Shown here in pieces: positions 1 through 7,166 of a DNA stretch of 64,000 bases. Location of the stretch: the NCBI GenBank assembly GCA_964489525.1, contig CAZAYY010000021.1, positions 4,577 to 68,576 on the forward strand, written 5' to 3'. A model generated the notes under the pieces. That model was given only the letters and a program-made list of their open reading frames with translations, had not been told where the DNA came from and did no database searches. The position numbers and the translations under genes are program-made. Position 1 is the first letter of the stretch. The number at the start of each line of letters is the position of its first letter. Source of the DNA: CAZAYY01 sp964489525 (GTDB lineage Bacteria > Chloroflexota > Anaerolineae > Anaerolineales > JABWBV01).

Positions 1-276
1 GAAACGGGCAATTTCAAGGACACCAGCGCGCTTAACCAAAAAACCGGCATTAAGCAATTCGTTTATCACACCATCCAATTCTGGCGGCGCGGTTCTCAAG
101 TGCCAGGCCAAACGGTTTATATGCAATGGCCCGGTATTGTCCACCAACGCCCCACCCGCGTCTTGCTTTGCTGCAAACAGGTACAATTTCAAGTACATTC
201 CAGCAGCGGCGGGTGTCAGACTTTGAAAGTCAAAGTCCTCAAGCAATGTGTAGGGTATTTTTATCCAATGGTACAT
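1..276 (-). CDS. Partial phage-type replisome organizer / DnaD-like N-terminal protein (3' end off window)
   Basis: The reading frame opens at an ATG at 276 and stays open for 92 codons to the left edge, so only the N-terminus is visible. A good ribosome site (GAGG, 5 bases before the ATG) decides the start. The peptide begins MYHWIKIPYTLLEDFDFQSL and continues as alternating helices with a hydrophobic pattern (AGMYLKLYLFAAK, then a second unit ending INELLNAGFLVKR). This layout resembles the winged-helix N-domain of phage replisome organizers and DnaD-like replication proteins; the assignment is by pattern only. It is the last gene in the minus-strand run behind the recombinase, which suits a replication or plasmid-like module of an integrated element. 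It could equally be another winged-helix regulator. Confidence 0.5.
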   Translation of the reverse strand, partial: MYHWIKIPYTLLEDFDFQSLTPAAAGMYLKLYLFAAKQDAGGALVDNTGPLHINRLAWHLRTAPPELDGVINELLNAGFLVKRAGVLEIARF

Positions 277-334
277 AGGTTCCTCAAGGTGAACGCCGGG
301 CATGCCAGCATTCCGACACGCCCGGCAGGTAAAT

Positions 335-757
335 TCATTTTTGCCAAAGGGTTAATTGTACAATCGGGTTTTGTCCTTCCCGGCGCATCATCCACCCGGA
401 AAGGGGTAGGGCAATTTGTTCGCCAAAGCCCCGATTGATTCGAAAACCGGCCTGCCGGATATGCTCAATACTTGCCGTATAGGTTTGGCGGGTTTCGGTG
501 TCCAGGATTACAACCCTCACGGCCCCAAGATTTTCAGCAGCGGCGAGCAAGTCAATATCGTTTGCAATCGCGGGTGGGCGCTTCAAAAAATGTTTGGAGC
601 CCTGCACCTGTTTGTGCAATGTCCCGGAATTGACATACCCGGCGCGCTTGCCGTTTGACAGGAAAACGGGTATATTTTTCTTAGAGGAGTTCGAGCCTTC
701 GGTTCCTTTGCCCGGAATGCTCTGGTACAGCATGCCGGGTTTTGTTTTTGGTGTCAT
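335..757 (-). CDS. Hypothetical protein of integrative element
   Basis: A 140-residue protein I do not recognise. The start codon overlaps the stop of the preceding ribbon-helix-helix gene (TAATG), so the two are probably translationally coupled. The N-terminal 50 residues are basic and Gly/Ser/Lys rich. The C-terminal half looks folded: a VRVVILDTETRQTYTASIE segment followed by HIRQAGFRINRGFGEQIALP. The last part reads like a small DNA-binding or accessory domain, but no catalytic motif is visible. It lies 58 bases before the replisome-organizer-like gene. Context suggests an element maintenance function; this is inference only. Confidence 0.5.
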   Translation of the reverse strand: MTPKTKPGMLYQSIPGKGTEGSNSSKKNIPVFLSNGKRAGYVNSGTLHKQVQGSKHFLKRPPAIANDIDLLAAAENLGAVRVVILDTETRQTYTASIEHIRQAGFRINRGFGEQIALPLSGWMMRREGQNPIVQLTLWQK

Positions 758-978
758 TATCCCACCCCTTCCCCATCCAGGGCAGCGGCGGCGCTCTCTG
801 CCAGGTGAACGGCGGTTTCCAGCGCGTCAACGGCAGCAGCGGTTTCCAGGCGGGTAAGATACGTTTTCAGTGCCCGGCGGACAATTGAACCCCGCGAACG
901 CTCTTCACGGAGGGCGGCCTGGGTAAGCCGCTCGTATAATTCGGGGTCAATTCGAATTGGGAAAATGTTCTTTTTCAT
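757..978 (-). CDS. Ribbon-helix-helix (CopG/Arc-like) regulator
   Basis: A 73-residue protein starting MKKNIFPIRIDPELYERLTQ. The N-terminus has the typical CopG-like layout: a short beta strand (FPIRI, residues 6-10), then two helices joined by a turn (ELYERLTQAALREERSRGSIVRRALKTYL). Such proteins dimerise and bind operators through the strand pair, often regulating plasmid copy number, transfer or antitoxin genes. The C-terminal 30 residues are an Ala-rich helix. The start is supported by AAAGGAG seven bases upstream. A strong hairpin terminator sits immediately upstream, so expression may depend on read-through. There is no toxin-like gene beside it, so a copy-control or element regulator fits better than an antitoxin. 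Confidence 0.72.
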   Translation of the reverse strand: MKKNIFPIRIDPELYERLTQAALREERSRGSIVRRALKTYLTRLETAAAVDALETAVHLAESAAAALDGEGVG

Positions 979-999
979 GGATAAACTCCTTTCGAGAAT

Positions 1000-1057
1000 A
1001 AAAAAACACCAAAGAAAGAGAAACGCTTGCGGCGGCGTTTGTCTCTTCCTTTGGTGT
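1000..1057 (-). terminator. Strong intrinsic terminator upstream of the RHH gene
   Basis: On the minus strand a long, nearly perfect hairpin (arms about 21-23 bases, positions 1006-1057, with GCGTTT/AAACGC at the top) runs straight into seven T residues. It separates the recombinase-led genes from the ribbon-helix-helix gene. It lies only about 20 bases before that gene's ribosome site, and a promoter-like box lies upstream of it, so it may act as an attenuator rather than only as a stop. Confidence 0.8.
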
Positions 1058-1076
1058 CGTGTTACTTACTATGCTT

Positions 1077-1105
1077 ATTATATTACGACACAGGCGAATT
1101 CTCCA
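1077..1105 (-). promoter_or_regulatory. Candidate promoter before the attenuator-like hairpin
   Basis: The minus strand carries a perfect TATAAT (1082-1077) with TGGAGA 17 bases upstream (1105-1100), four of six matches to TTGACA. Transcription would start near 1070 and meet the hairpin at 1057-1006 before the ribbon-helix-helix gene. The -35 match is weak, so this is only a candidate. Confidence 0.3.
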
Positions 1106-1114
1106 GTGAATTTA

Positions 1115-1321
1115 TTACCACCGGCTTTTGTCCTCAGGGCAGCTTTGCCCCTCAGAAAGCCAACGCCCGGCAGCTTCCCCGGTGTCAATTTCCCCGGCCA
1201 GGGTATCGTCAAGTTCGAAGTCCTGAAATTCTTGGGGCAAGCAGTAATAGTCAATGATAACCAGGTCATTGGACGATAAGCGCTCTCTCAATTGTTCTTC
1301 TGTCAATTTTTCGGGTGTCAT
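1115..1321 (-). CDS. Small acidic hypothetical protein
   Basis: A 68-residue acidic protein (MTPEKLTEEQLRERLSS...) with a GGAG ribosome site eight bases before the ATG. The first 25 residues look like an amphipathic helix followed by a hydrophobic strand (DLVIIDYYCL). Clusters of Asp/Glu follow. No family is recognised. The position between the membrane-protein gene and the hairpin at 1000-1057 makes it the last gene of the recombinase-led transcript. Such small acidic proteins in mobile elements are often regulators or anti-restriction factors, but nothing here shows that. Confidence 0.45.
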   Translation of the reverse strand: MTPEKLTEEQLRERLSSNDLVIIDYYCLPQEFQDFELDDTLAGEIDTGEAAGRWLSEGQSCPEDKSRW

Positions 1322-1482
1322 GTTCGGTTCTCCAATCGGGTAGGAAAGATGGATAAAAAGGTTTGGGTTCTACTCACTGAATACCACCACCAGCACAGGC
1401 GGCGCCCTACCCCACCACCGGCGGCGGCTTGTGCTTCTCCATTTTCCCTGGGGTTTCCATGCACGCGCATACATGCACGCCC

Positions 1483-2070
1483 CTATTTCTCAGCAATGCG
1501 CCGGAAAACGGCGCGGCCAGCGGGCGATAACTCAAGCGGCGAATTGGAGCGTTCTCCATAGCGGGCAAGTCCAGCTTGCACCAGTGCGGCCCGGAATGTA
1601 TCGAATTGGGCGCGGGTGAAAGGCTTCCCGGCCCCTGTCCATTGATTGACGGCGAGCCCATGCCCGGCCAGGACACCAACGGCAAGAGCCTTCAATTGGT
1701 GGTATTCGGCGGGTAAATCAATAAACCGGGTTTGCCTGCCATTCTCCTGGGTGACTTCCACCCGTAGGGGTTCCGGCCTGGGTGTCAATATGGGCAGCGG
1801 TTCAGGTTGGGTGGGTTCCTCTGGTAGTTCCGGCGGCCCATAGAGTGCATAATTGCGCGCCGTTTGCCAGCGTCCCTGAAGTGCATACCATTGCACAGCG
1901 GCCAAAACACACCCACCAGCAAGGGCAAGGTTTCCCGGCCCTTGCCAGCTTGCCAGATTTGCAATAGCGCCAACAGCAGCACCGGAAATCAATCCCGTCA
2001 AAACACTTTGGGCGGCGGGTATCACAAGTCCACTTTTCAAAGATTCCAGGGTGTCAAGTTCAGCGCTCAT
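1483..2070 (-). CDS. Element-borne membrane protein with C-terminal soluble domain
   Basis: A 195-residue protein. Residues 15-65 form two hydrophobic segments (VIPAAQSVLTGLISGAAVGAIA and a second ending LALAGGCVLAAVQWYAL), probably a membrane hairpin. A Pro/Glu-rich linker (about residues 78-100) leads to a soluble C-terminal region of about 90 residues that looks helical and ends in a winged-helix-like pattern (FRAALVQAGLARYGERS...LSPAGRAVFRRIAEK). The start overlaps the recombinase stop by four bases (ATGA), so the genes are co-translated. The function is unknown; a membrane-anchored regulator or a conjugation/maintenance protein are both possible. Confidence 0.6.
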   Translation of the reverse strand: MSAELDTLESLKSGLVIPAAQSVLTGLISGAAVGAIANLASWQGPGNLALAGGCVLAAVQWYALQGRWQTARNYALYGPPELPEEPTQPEPLPILTPRPEPLRVEVTQENGRQTRFIDLPAEYHQLKALAVGVLAGHGLAVNQWTGAGKPFTRAQFDTFRAALVQAGLARYGERSNSPLELSPAGRAVFRRIAEK

Positions 2071-3020
2071 TTTCGGCTCCTCTTATTTAGAAGTTTATCT
2101 ACTGGACTCGCGGCGGCATGGGCAGCAGATAAATCGGATTCGGTTTGTTTGAGATAGCGCCGTACAATCTGTAAATCGGCATGCCCCATAAGGGTTTGCA
2201 ATGAGAAAACGTCCATACCACAGCGTAGGCAGTTAATCGCAAACGCACGCCGGAATGAGTGCAATTCGGGCGGCTCAATGCCAGCAGCAGCGGCCCGGCG
2301 TTTGACGGCTTCGCGCAATCCCGAATAAGTCAATCTCTCCCCGGTTTGCCATGATGGGAAAAGCGGCCCGGCCTGGGTTCCCCGTTCAGCAAGCCAACGG
2401 CGCATGACACGCCGGGCGGTTTGTCCCAAAAATACCACCCGGAATTTGTCTCCCTTGCCATGCCGGATATACAGCGAGCCATTAACCGGGTTATAGTCCT
2501 GGACGTTCAGGGCGGTAAGTTCGCTTGCCCTGGAGCCGGTGTCAAGCAAGGTTAAGAAAATTGCCCTGTCTCTGATTCCCTGTTTCTCGTCACCACAGGC
2601 GGCAAGCAATTTTTCAATGTCTGCCAGCGACACCGGCTCTAATGGTTCCGGATTCAGTTTAGGCGGCTTAACTTTGGCGAATGGATTTTTCCATTGTACA
2701 GGTTCTGTTTCCAACGCCCACCAGCGAACGAAAGCGCGCAGCGCTCTATAATGTTGGTGAACCCCACCGGCATTATTGCCCCGTTCCTGGAGCCAAAGCA
2801 AGAAGTTCCGAATAAAAAGCGCGTCAATCTCGCCGGGCTCATTGACGGCGCGCAATTGGGCAAAAGTCAATAAGTTTTTAAATTTGTCCTGATAAAACTT
2901 CAGGGTACCAGGCGATACGCCGGCGGCCTGTCTGTCATGCAAGAAGGCTTCAATCCAGGTTTGCATGTCACTGGACACGGAAAAAGTTATAATCCGCTGC
3001 TCATGGGCTTTTGTGCTCAT
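2067..3020 (-). CDS. Tyrosine recombinase (phage-type integrase, XerC/D-like)
   Basis: A site-specific tyrosine recombinase of 317 residues from the ATG at 3020, chosen because a GGAG lies eight bases upstream; the longer GTG start would fall on this ribosome site. An N-terminal SAM-like core-binding domain (about residues 20-105) precedes the catalytic domain. All catalytic residues are present: Arg164 (DTGSRASEL), Lys189 (HGKGDKFR), His254-x-x-Arg257 (LHSFRRAF), His280 (LMGHADLQ) and nucleophile Tyr289 (VRRYLKQ). The enzyme should be active. It sits head-on towards a tRNA gene about 75 bp away, the usual position for an integrase next to its attachment site, and leads the minus-strand operon of the element. 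Confidence 0.93.
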   Translation of the reverse strand: MSTKAHEQRIITFSVSSDMQTWIEAFLHDRQAAGVSPGTLKFYQDKFKNLLTFAQLRAVNEPGEIDALFIRNFLLWLQERGNNAGGVHQHYRALRAFVRWWALETEPVQWKNPFAKVKPPKLNPEPLEPVSLADIEKLLAACGDEKQGIRDRAIFLTLLDTGSRASELTALNVQDYNPVNGSLYIRHGKGDKFRVVFLGQTARRVMRRWLAERGTQAGPLFPSWQTGERLTYSGLREAVKRRAAAAGIEPPELHSFRRAFAINCLRCGMDVFSLQTLMGHADLQIVRRYLKQTESDLSAAHAAASPVDKLLNKRSRK

Positions 3021-3048
3021 CAAATACACTCCTATATATGCACTTTGC

Positions 3049-3064
3049 GCCCAAAAAATTGGGC
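3049..3064. repeat. Small inverted repeat between integrase and tRNA gene
   Basis: A perfect six-base stem (GCCCAA / TTGGGC) with a four-A loop. It is flanked by two TATATATG-type tracts (3034-3040 and the palindrome CCATATATGG at 3072-3081). It lies in the gap where recombinase arm sites or the attachment core would be expected. The function is not shown. Confidence 0.35.
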
Positions 3065-3094
3065 ATTTTGTCCATATATGGCGGTATTTTTCAG

Positions 3095-3166
3095 GGCAAG
3101 GTAACTCAATGGCAGAGTAGCGGACTCATAAGCCGTAAGTTGTGGGTTCAAGTCCCACCCTTGCCA
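3095..3166 (+). tRNA. tRNA-Met (anticodon CAU)
   Basis: A complete 72-base cloverleaf can be drawn. The acceptor stem is GGCAAGG/CCTTGCC, the D stem ACTC/GAGT, the anticodon loop CTCATAA with CAU at 3127-3129, and the T arm GTGGG-TTCAAGT-CCCAC, with discriminator A3166. CCA is not encoded. The top of the anticodon stem has an A-G mismatch. The CAU anticodon means elongator or initiator Met, or an Ile2 tRNA needing lysidine; the first acceptor pair is a normal G-C, which argues against initiator. An intrinsic terminator follows immediately. Confidence 0.9.
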
Positions 3167-3172
3167 CAGAAA

Positions 3173-3203
3173 AAAAGCAGTCCATAATTTGGGCTGCTTT
3201 TTG
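3173..3203 (+). terminator. Intrinsic terminator of the tRNA gene
   Basis: AAAAGCAG...CTGCTTTTT forms a stem of about eight pairs closed by a TCC/GGG extension around an ATAATTT loop, seven bases after the tRNA 3' end, and ends in a T run. Confidence 0.75.
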
Positions 3204-3442
3204 TTTTGCAACTGCTTATCCCACCCTCTGCCAATGGCCTGGATAGGGTCCCTATAGGGGTTGGACAATAACAGCCATAAGCGCTTACCCCTTCTTCGTG
3301 AGCGCGGAAAAGGGGGAACTGTTATCCAATCTTCTTTGCTATAATAATCATACAGTAAAAAACCCTCCTTAATTCCATAAAAACTTCGGTAATGGTGAGA
3401 ATAACGCCTCACCCGCACACCTGTTACAGGTAAAGGAATGCG

Positions 3443-3883
3443 ATGTTCACAACGTACGATCAAACCCGCGAAATTCAAGTTGGCGACCATGCCTGGATGC
3501 GCAAACGCGTTTCGGATGAAGATGTGCGCACCTTTGCACGCATCAGCGGCGATGCAAACCCGGTGCACCTGGATGACACCTTCGCCGCCGCAACCATTTT
3601 CAAACAGCGCATTGCCCACGGCATGCTCACCGGTGCGCTCATCTCGGCTGTGCTGGGAATGCTGCTGCCAGGCCCGGGTGTGATCTACCTTTCGCAAACC
3701 CTGAATTTTAAAGCCCCGGTGTATATCGGCGATGAAATCACCGCAAAACTGGAAGTCACAGCCTACCGTCCCGACAGGCGCATCGTCACGCTGAAAACCG
3801 AAGTTTTCAACCAGGATGACAAACTCGTCCTGGATGGTGAAGCCGTGATGCTTGCCCCCCGGCCTAAAACGCCGGCAGAATAG
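3443..3883 (+). CDS. MaoC-like (R)-specific enoyl-CoA hydratase (PhaJ-like)
   Basis: A 146-residue single hot-dog-fold hydratase. It adds water to trans-2-enoyl-CoA to give (R)-3-hydroxyacyl-CoA. The hydratase-2 signature is clear at residues 35-45 (SGDANPVHLDD), with catalytic Asp37 and His42, followed by the RIAHGML segment that lines the pocket. The length is normal for PhaJ/MaoC monodomain enzymes. AAGGA lies six bases before the ATG, and TATAAT at 3340-3345 is a possible -10 element. The gene stands alone; there is no polyhydroxyalkanoate synthase nearby, so a role in fatty-acid or butyrate metabolism is equally possible. Confidence 0.85.
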   Translation: MFTTYDQTREIQVGDHAWMRKRVSDEDVRTFARISGDANPVHLDDTFAAATIFKQRIAHGMLTGALISAVLGMLLPGPGVIYLSQTLNFKAPVYIGDEITAKLEVTAYRPDRRIVTLKTEVFNQDDKLVLDGEAVMLAPRPKTPAE

Positions 3884-4015
3884 TTAAGCGTTATTTAGCT
3901 CTCAACTTTTCCGAAATTATTCAGGAGGCGCAAGGCAAATTGGTTTAATGTACGTCCGCGGTAAAGTCCAGCAGGACTTACCCTCCGCCATTGCCAACTG
4001 GCTTAAAGCCTGTGG

Positions 4016-4360
4016 TTAATTCGGGTCATTCTTTTTCAACAGCTCGGCTTTACCCCATTTCTTGCAGGCTGGACAATTCAACAATGTCCAGCCTGCGGTT
4101 TGATTAAAACCATGCGGCGAAATCAAATCCACCCAGAATGAGATTTCAAACTCGTGCTGGCAGTGTGGGCAGCGATGAGCGGTGTTCTGCGTATGCCAGC
4201 CCACCAGCCATACCAGGCCGGCAATCACAATCAACCCCCAACCCAACCACCAATCTGGCAGCAGCCAAAATGCAGAGACTGAAACCACCAATAGATAAAG
4301 AGATATATAGACCAGGCTGCGGATTACGTCTGCGCGGGTAGGTTTTGAATATGTATTCAT
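4016..4360 (-). CDS. Membrane protein with C-terminal zinc ribbon
   Basis: A 114-residue protein with two transmembrane helices (about residues 15-35 and 38-57), followed by a cytoplasmic zinc-ribbon-like domain. The ribbon has CPHC at 64-67 and CPAC at 96-99, four cysteines able to hold one zinc. It starts ten bases after the mgtE stop with an AGGTGG ribosome site, so it is almost certainly co-transcribed with the Mg2+ channel. The family is unknown to me. It may sense metal or help assemble a membrane complex; the pairing with mgtE is the only clue. Confidence 0.65.
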   Translation of the reverse strand: MNTYSKPTRADVIRSLVYISLYLLVVSVSAFWLLPDWWLGWGLIVIAGLVWLVGWHTQNTAHRCPHCQHEFEISFWVDLISPHGFNQTAGWTLLNCPACKKWGKAELLKKNDPN

Positions 4361-4370
4361 CTCAAACCAC

Positions 4371-5720
4371 CTACAAACCTAAAACCAGCCTGGCAATCGA
4401 AAAATAAATCAGCAAACCAGTTGCATCCACCAGGGTGGACATCACCGGGCCAGAGACTACGGTGGGGTCAATTTTAAGGCGGGCGGCCAACAAAGGTAGC
4501 AAAGAACCCATCGCATTAGCCCAAACCACAATGGCAAGAATGGCCAGGGAGACTGTGAGTGCAACCCCCCAACCAGAACCCCAGGTAATGGCCCGCACAA
4601 TCCCAAAGGCACCCATGCCCAACCCTAAAAGCAGCCCCACACGGAACTCGTGCCACAGGGCGTGCATCCCATCACGCAGGCCAATGTCGCCCACAGCCAG
4701 GGCTCGAATGATGGTGGCAGTGGTTTGCGAGCCAGCGTTGCCCCCGGTGCCAATCAGAAGCGGGATGAAATAAGCCAGCGCAACTACGGCCTGCAAATCT
4801 TTCTCGAACAGGCGCATCACCGTCCCGGTCAGGCTGCCGGTCACAAACAACAGCATCAGCCAACCAATCCGCTTTCCGGTAACTGTCAGCACACCGCTGC
4901 TCAGGTAAGAGTCATCCAATGGCTGGGCGCCACCCATGCGCTGGATGTCTTCAGTCGCTTCATCTTCCAGAACATCGACCACATCGTCAATGGTAATCAC
5001 ACCCAGCACCTGGCCTTGGGCGTCCAGAACAGGCATGGTATTCAAGTCATACCGCGCCATCAACCGGGCAACTTCTTCCTGGTCGGTTCCGGCCTGGACG
5101 GATAAGACTTCCCGGTTCATAATTTCGCCAATCGGACGGTTGGGGTCGTTAATCACCAGTTGGCGCAAGTCCAAAACCCCACACAACACCCCATGGCGGT
5201 CTACCACGAAGAAATCGTGAATGGTTTCGGCATCTGGCTCTAACTGGCGAATGGCCTGGATGGCTTCCTGAACGGTCATGCGGCGGCGCAGCGCCAGGAA
5301 CTGGGAAGTCATCAGACCCCCAGCACTGTCGGAGCGGTGCAGCAGCAGTGGGTGAATTTCTTCGGGATCTTCCAACTGGCTGATGATTTTTTCCATCTGC
5401 TCGTCAGGAATCTCATTTAGCAGGTCAGCGGCTTCGTCTGGTTCCATCTCGTCCAGGATGGCCGCAGCGCGTTCCGGGGGCAGGGCAGCGACAAGGTCAG
5501 CCGCGTCTTCATCCTCCAGCTCTTCCAAAATGTCGGCGGTATCGGAAGGGTCGAGGTGGGTAAGCAGCGCAACCTGGTCTTCCTCATCAAGTTCTGCAAT
5601 CAATTCGGCCTGGTCGGGCGAACGCAATTCTTCCAGAATTTTAATGGCAAACTCAAGCCGGTCATCTTCAAGCGCATTGCGCAGCCGGTCGAGAATATGA
5701 TCTAATTCAACCATGGTCAT
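4371..5720 (-). CDS. mgtE: Magnesium channel MgtE
   Basis: A 449-residue homodimeric Mg2+ channel. It has an acidic superhelical N-domain (about 1-130), two CBS domains (about 135-255), a plug helix and a five-helix membrane domain (from about 285). The conserved pore and ion-site motifs are present: GTGGNAGSQT at 324-333 and the last helix DPTVVSGPVMSTLVDATG, whose Asp432 falls at the ion-selectivity residue known from Thermus MgtE. The N- and CBS domains close the channel when cytosolic Mg2+ is high, so the protein is self-regulated. GGAGG lies seven bases before the ATG. I looked for a Mg2+ riboswitch in the 220-bp leader and could not support one. Confidence 0.95.
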   Translation of the reverse strand: MTMVELDHILDRLRNALEDDRLEFAIKILEELRSPDQAELIAELDEEDQVALLTHLDPSDTADILEELEDEDAADLVAALPPERAAAILDEMEPDEAADLLNEIPDEQMEKIISQLEDPEEIHPLLLHRSDSAGGLMTSQFLALRRRMTVQEAIQAIRQLEPDAETIHDFFVVDRHGVLCGVLDLRQLVINDPNRPIGEIMNREVLSVQAGTDQEEVARLMARYDLNTMPVLDAQGQVLGVITIDDVVDVLEDEATEDIQRMGGAQPLDDSYLSSGVLTVTGKRIGWLMLLFVTGSLTGTVMRLFEKDLQAVVALAYFIPLLIGTGGNAGSQTTATIIRALAVGDIGLRDGMHALWHEFRVGLLLGLGMGAFGIVRAITWGSGWGVALTVSLAILAIVVWANAMGSLLPLLAARLKIDPTVVSGPVMSTLVDATGLLIYFSIARLVLGL

Positions 5721-5879
5721 TTCAGCACCTCCGATATTATTTCCCCCCGGAGGCAGTCATAAAGAGCCAGACAACGCCCGCCAGGGGTCAGGTAGAAAAG
5801 GGTTGGGTCACAGGCCTGTGCCTGTGCCGACTAGAGGCAGGTTCGTTCGTACTCATACAGTTAATATCACCTGATCAAA

Positions 5880-5910
5880 ATAAAAAACAGGAATGGGACA
5901 TCCTGCTGTC
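5880..5910 (-). terminator. Intrinsic terminator after the methyltransferase gene
   Basis: On the minus strand CAGGA-(8-base loop)-TCCTG is followed by TTTTTT, about 35 bases beyond the stop codon at 5942. The stem is short, so termination may be partial. The remaining 160 bases up to mgtE show no further clear element. Confidence 0.55.
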
Positions 5911-5941
5911 AAGAAAATTATAGACGTAAGGGTGTAAATTG

Positions 5942-6739
5942 TCAAACCATTTTTCGGGCACGAATACCCAGAAAAAGTGGGATTTCCTGGTTCGCCAGGT
6001 TTTCGGCGGCAGCCCGTTCGCCGGCTGCAGTTTTGTAGGTGGGGATTTCCTTAACCTGGTCCACAAACAGCCCATACCGGCCAAGGGTGTTGAAATACAC
6101 TTCAAGGGGGCGGTGAAAACTCCAACTCACCCCACCTTTTTGGCCGGGATGAGGCTTAAGGGGCACCGAAAGCGGGGTAAGGTAGCGGTCAACCCGGCGA
6201 AACTGGAGTTTTCGGCCCTCATCCCATCCCCAGCCGCTCTGGCGGGGGATGCGAAAACAAGGGTGAACCATCAAAATCCCCACCCGGCCGCCGGGCTTTA
6301 AAGCCCAGGCCAAAGATTCCACCACCGCGTCCAGGGGATCCATATCCTGGATGCTCAGCAAAAAAGCCGCAGCATCATAGCCGCCAGGGTTCAGGCCCGG
6401 CAAGGCGGAAAGGCTGCGCGCATCGCCCAAGAAAAACCGCACTTTGGGGCCATGGTGTTTGCGAGCCAGTTCGAGCAGGCGCGGGCTGAGTTCTACACCG
6501 GTGTATTGGCCACCGGCTTTAAAGATATATGGCGCCAACACACCCTGGCCTGAACCAATATCCAAAACCTGTTCGCCCGGATGGATATCTAACAAAGCCA
6601 ACAAGGCGGGGATGGCGAGTTTTTGATGGTGGTGACTGCCCCCTTTGCCCACCCAACCATCGTACCAGGCCGCCAGTGGATCCCAACTGGTGTTGGCAAA
6701 CTGGCGCAGCGGCTTGCGTGAGATGGGTTTACCCGGCAT
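5942..6739 (-). CDS. Class I SAM-dependent methyltransferase
   Basis: A 265-residue Rossmann-fold methyltransferase. The SAM-binding motif I is LDIGSGQGVLAPYI, the acidic residue ending strand 2 is in GVELSPR, and motif II/III is FFLGDARSL...GYDAAAFLLSIQDM, followed by LKPGGRVGILMVHP. The C-terminal lid region contains WGWDEGRKLQF and WSFHRPLEVYF. The ATG at 6739 is preferred; a TTG 21 bases upstream is in frame but has no ribosome site. It overlaps the OsmC gene end by 11 bases, so translation is coupled. The substrate is unknown; the fold and length suit small-molecule methylation, including of quinones or hydroxylated acids. Confidence 0.8.
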   Translation of the reverse strand: MPGKPISRKPLRQFANTSWDPLAAWYDGWVGKGGSHHHQKLAIPALLALLDIHPGEQVLDIGSGQGVLAPYIFKAGGQYTGVELSPRLLELARKHHGPKVRFFLGDARSLSALPGLNPGGYDAAAFLLSIQDMDPLDAVVESLAWALKPGGRVGILMVHPCFRIPRQSGWGWDEGRKLQFRRVDRYLTPLSVPLKPHPGQKGGVSWSFHRPLEVYFNTLGRYGLFVDQVKEIPTYKTAAGERAAAENLANQEIPLFLGIRARKMV

Positions 6740-7157
6740 GGTCTGGTGGCAGCACTTCAAAATCGTGAGTCACCTGTACGCCAGGGCGCAGCGTGTTGAT
6801 GACAGAACAATACTTCTCTTCAGAAAGGGCAATGGCTCGCTCCACTTTTTTCGGGTCGAGGCTGCCGCGCACCACATAATGCAGGTGAATATGGGTAAAG
6901 TTCCAGGGCGGATCTTGCTGCTGTTCGCCGCTGCACTGCACTTCCAGGCTTTCCATGGGTTCACGCTGTTTGCGCAGAATGGAGATGACATCCCAGGCAG
7001 AGCACGAAGCGGCAGCAAGGAGAAGTAAATCGGATGGTTTTAAGCCAGTCCACTGCGGGTCTTTTTCTGCCCAGCTTCCCATCACCAGGGGTGTGCCTCG
7101 CGAATCGGCGCCAACCATCAACTGCGAATCAAGCCATTTCAAAGAGACAGTTCCCAT
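6729..7157 (-). CDS. OsmC/Ohr family peroxiredoxin-like protein
   Basis: A 142-residue OsmC-fold protein. These reduce organic hydroperoxides with a Cys pair. The two conserved cysteines are present: Cys52 (AAASCSAWDVISIL) and Cys117 (EEKYCSVIN). The middle strand VQCSGEQQ and helix KKVERAIALSEEKYCS are typical. An AGGAGG lies six bases before the ATG. It sits nine bases after the cupin gene and overlaps the methyltransferase gene, so all belong to one transcript. The YhfA/OsmC subgroup is more likely than Ohr by length and motif, but the exact substrate cannot be read from sequence. Confidence 0.85.
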   Translation of the reverse strand: MGTVSLKWLDSQLMVGADSRGTPLVMGSWAEKDPQWTGLKPSDLLLLAAASCSAWDVISILRKQREPMESLEVQCSGEQQQDPPWNFTHIHLHYVVRGSLDPKKVERAIALSEEKYCSVINTLRPGVQVTHDFEVLPPDHAG

Positions 7158-7166
7158 TTTTCCTCC

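Noticed and set aside
757..978. Toxin-antitoxin pair with the ribbon-helix-helix gene as antitoxin
   Set aside because: The coupled neighbour (335-757) shows no RelE/ParE-type or other toxin motif and is longer than usual.
3032..3697. 221-codon minus-strand open frame
   Set aside because: It runs antisense through the tRNA gene and the MaoC-like gene; its C-terminal GWDLNPQLTAYES text is the translation of the tRNA complement, a well-known artefact.
3884..4015. Terminator between the MaoC-like gene and the zinc-ribbon gene
   Set aside because: AAGTCC-AGCA-GGACTT forms a short stem but no T run follows on either strand.
5721..5941. Possible Mg2+ (M-box) riboswitch before mgtE
   Set aside because: I could not find the conserved M-box blocks or helices on the minus strand; only a terminator-like hairpin is visible.
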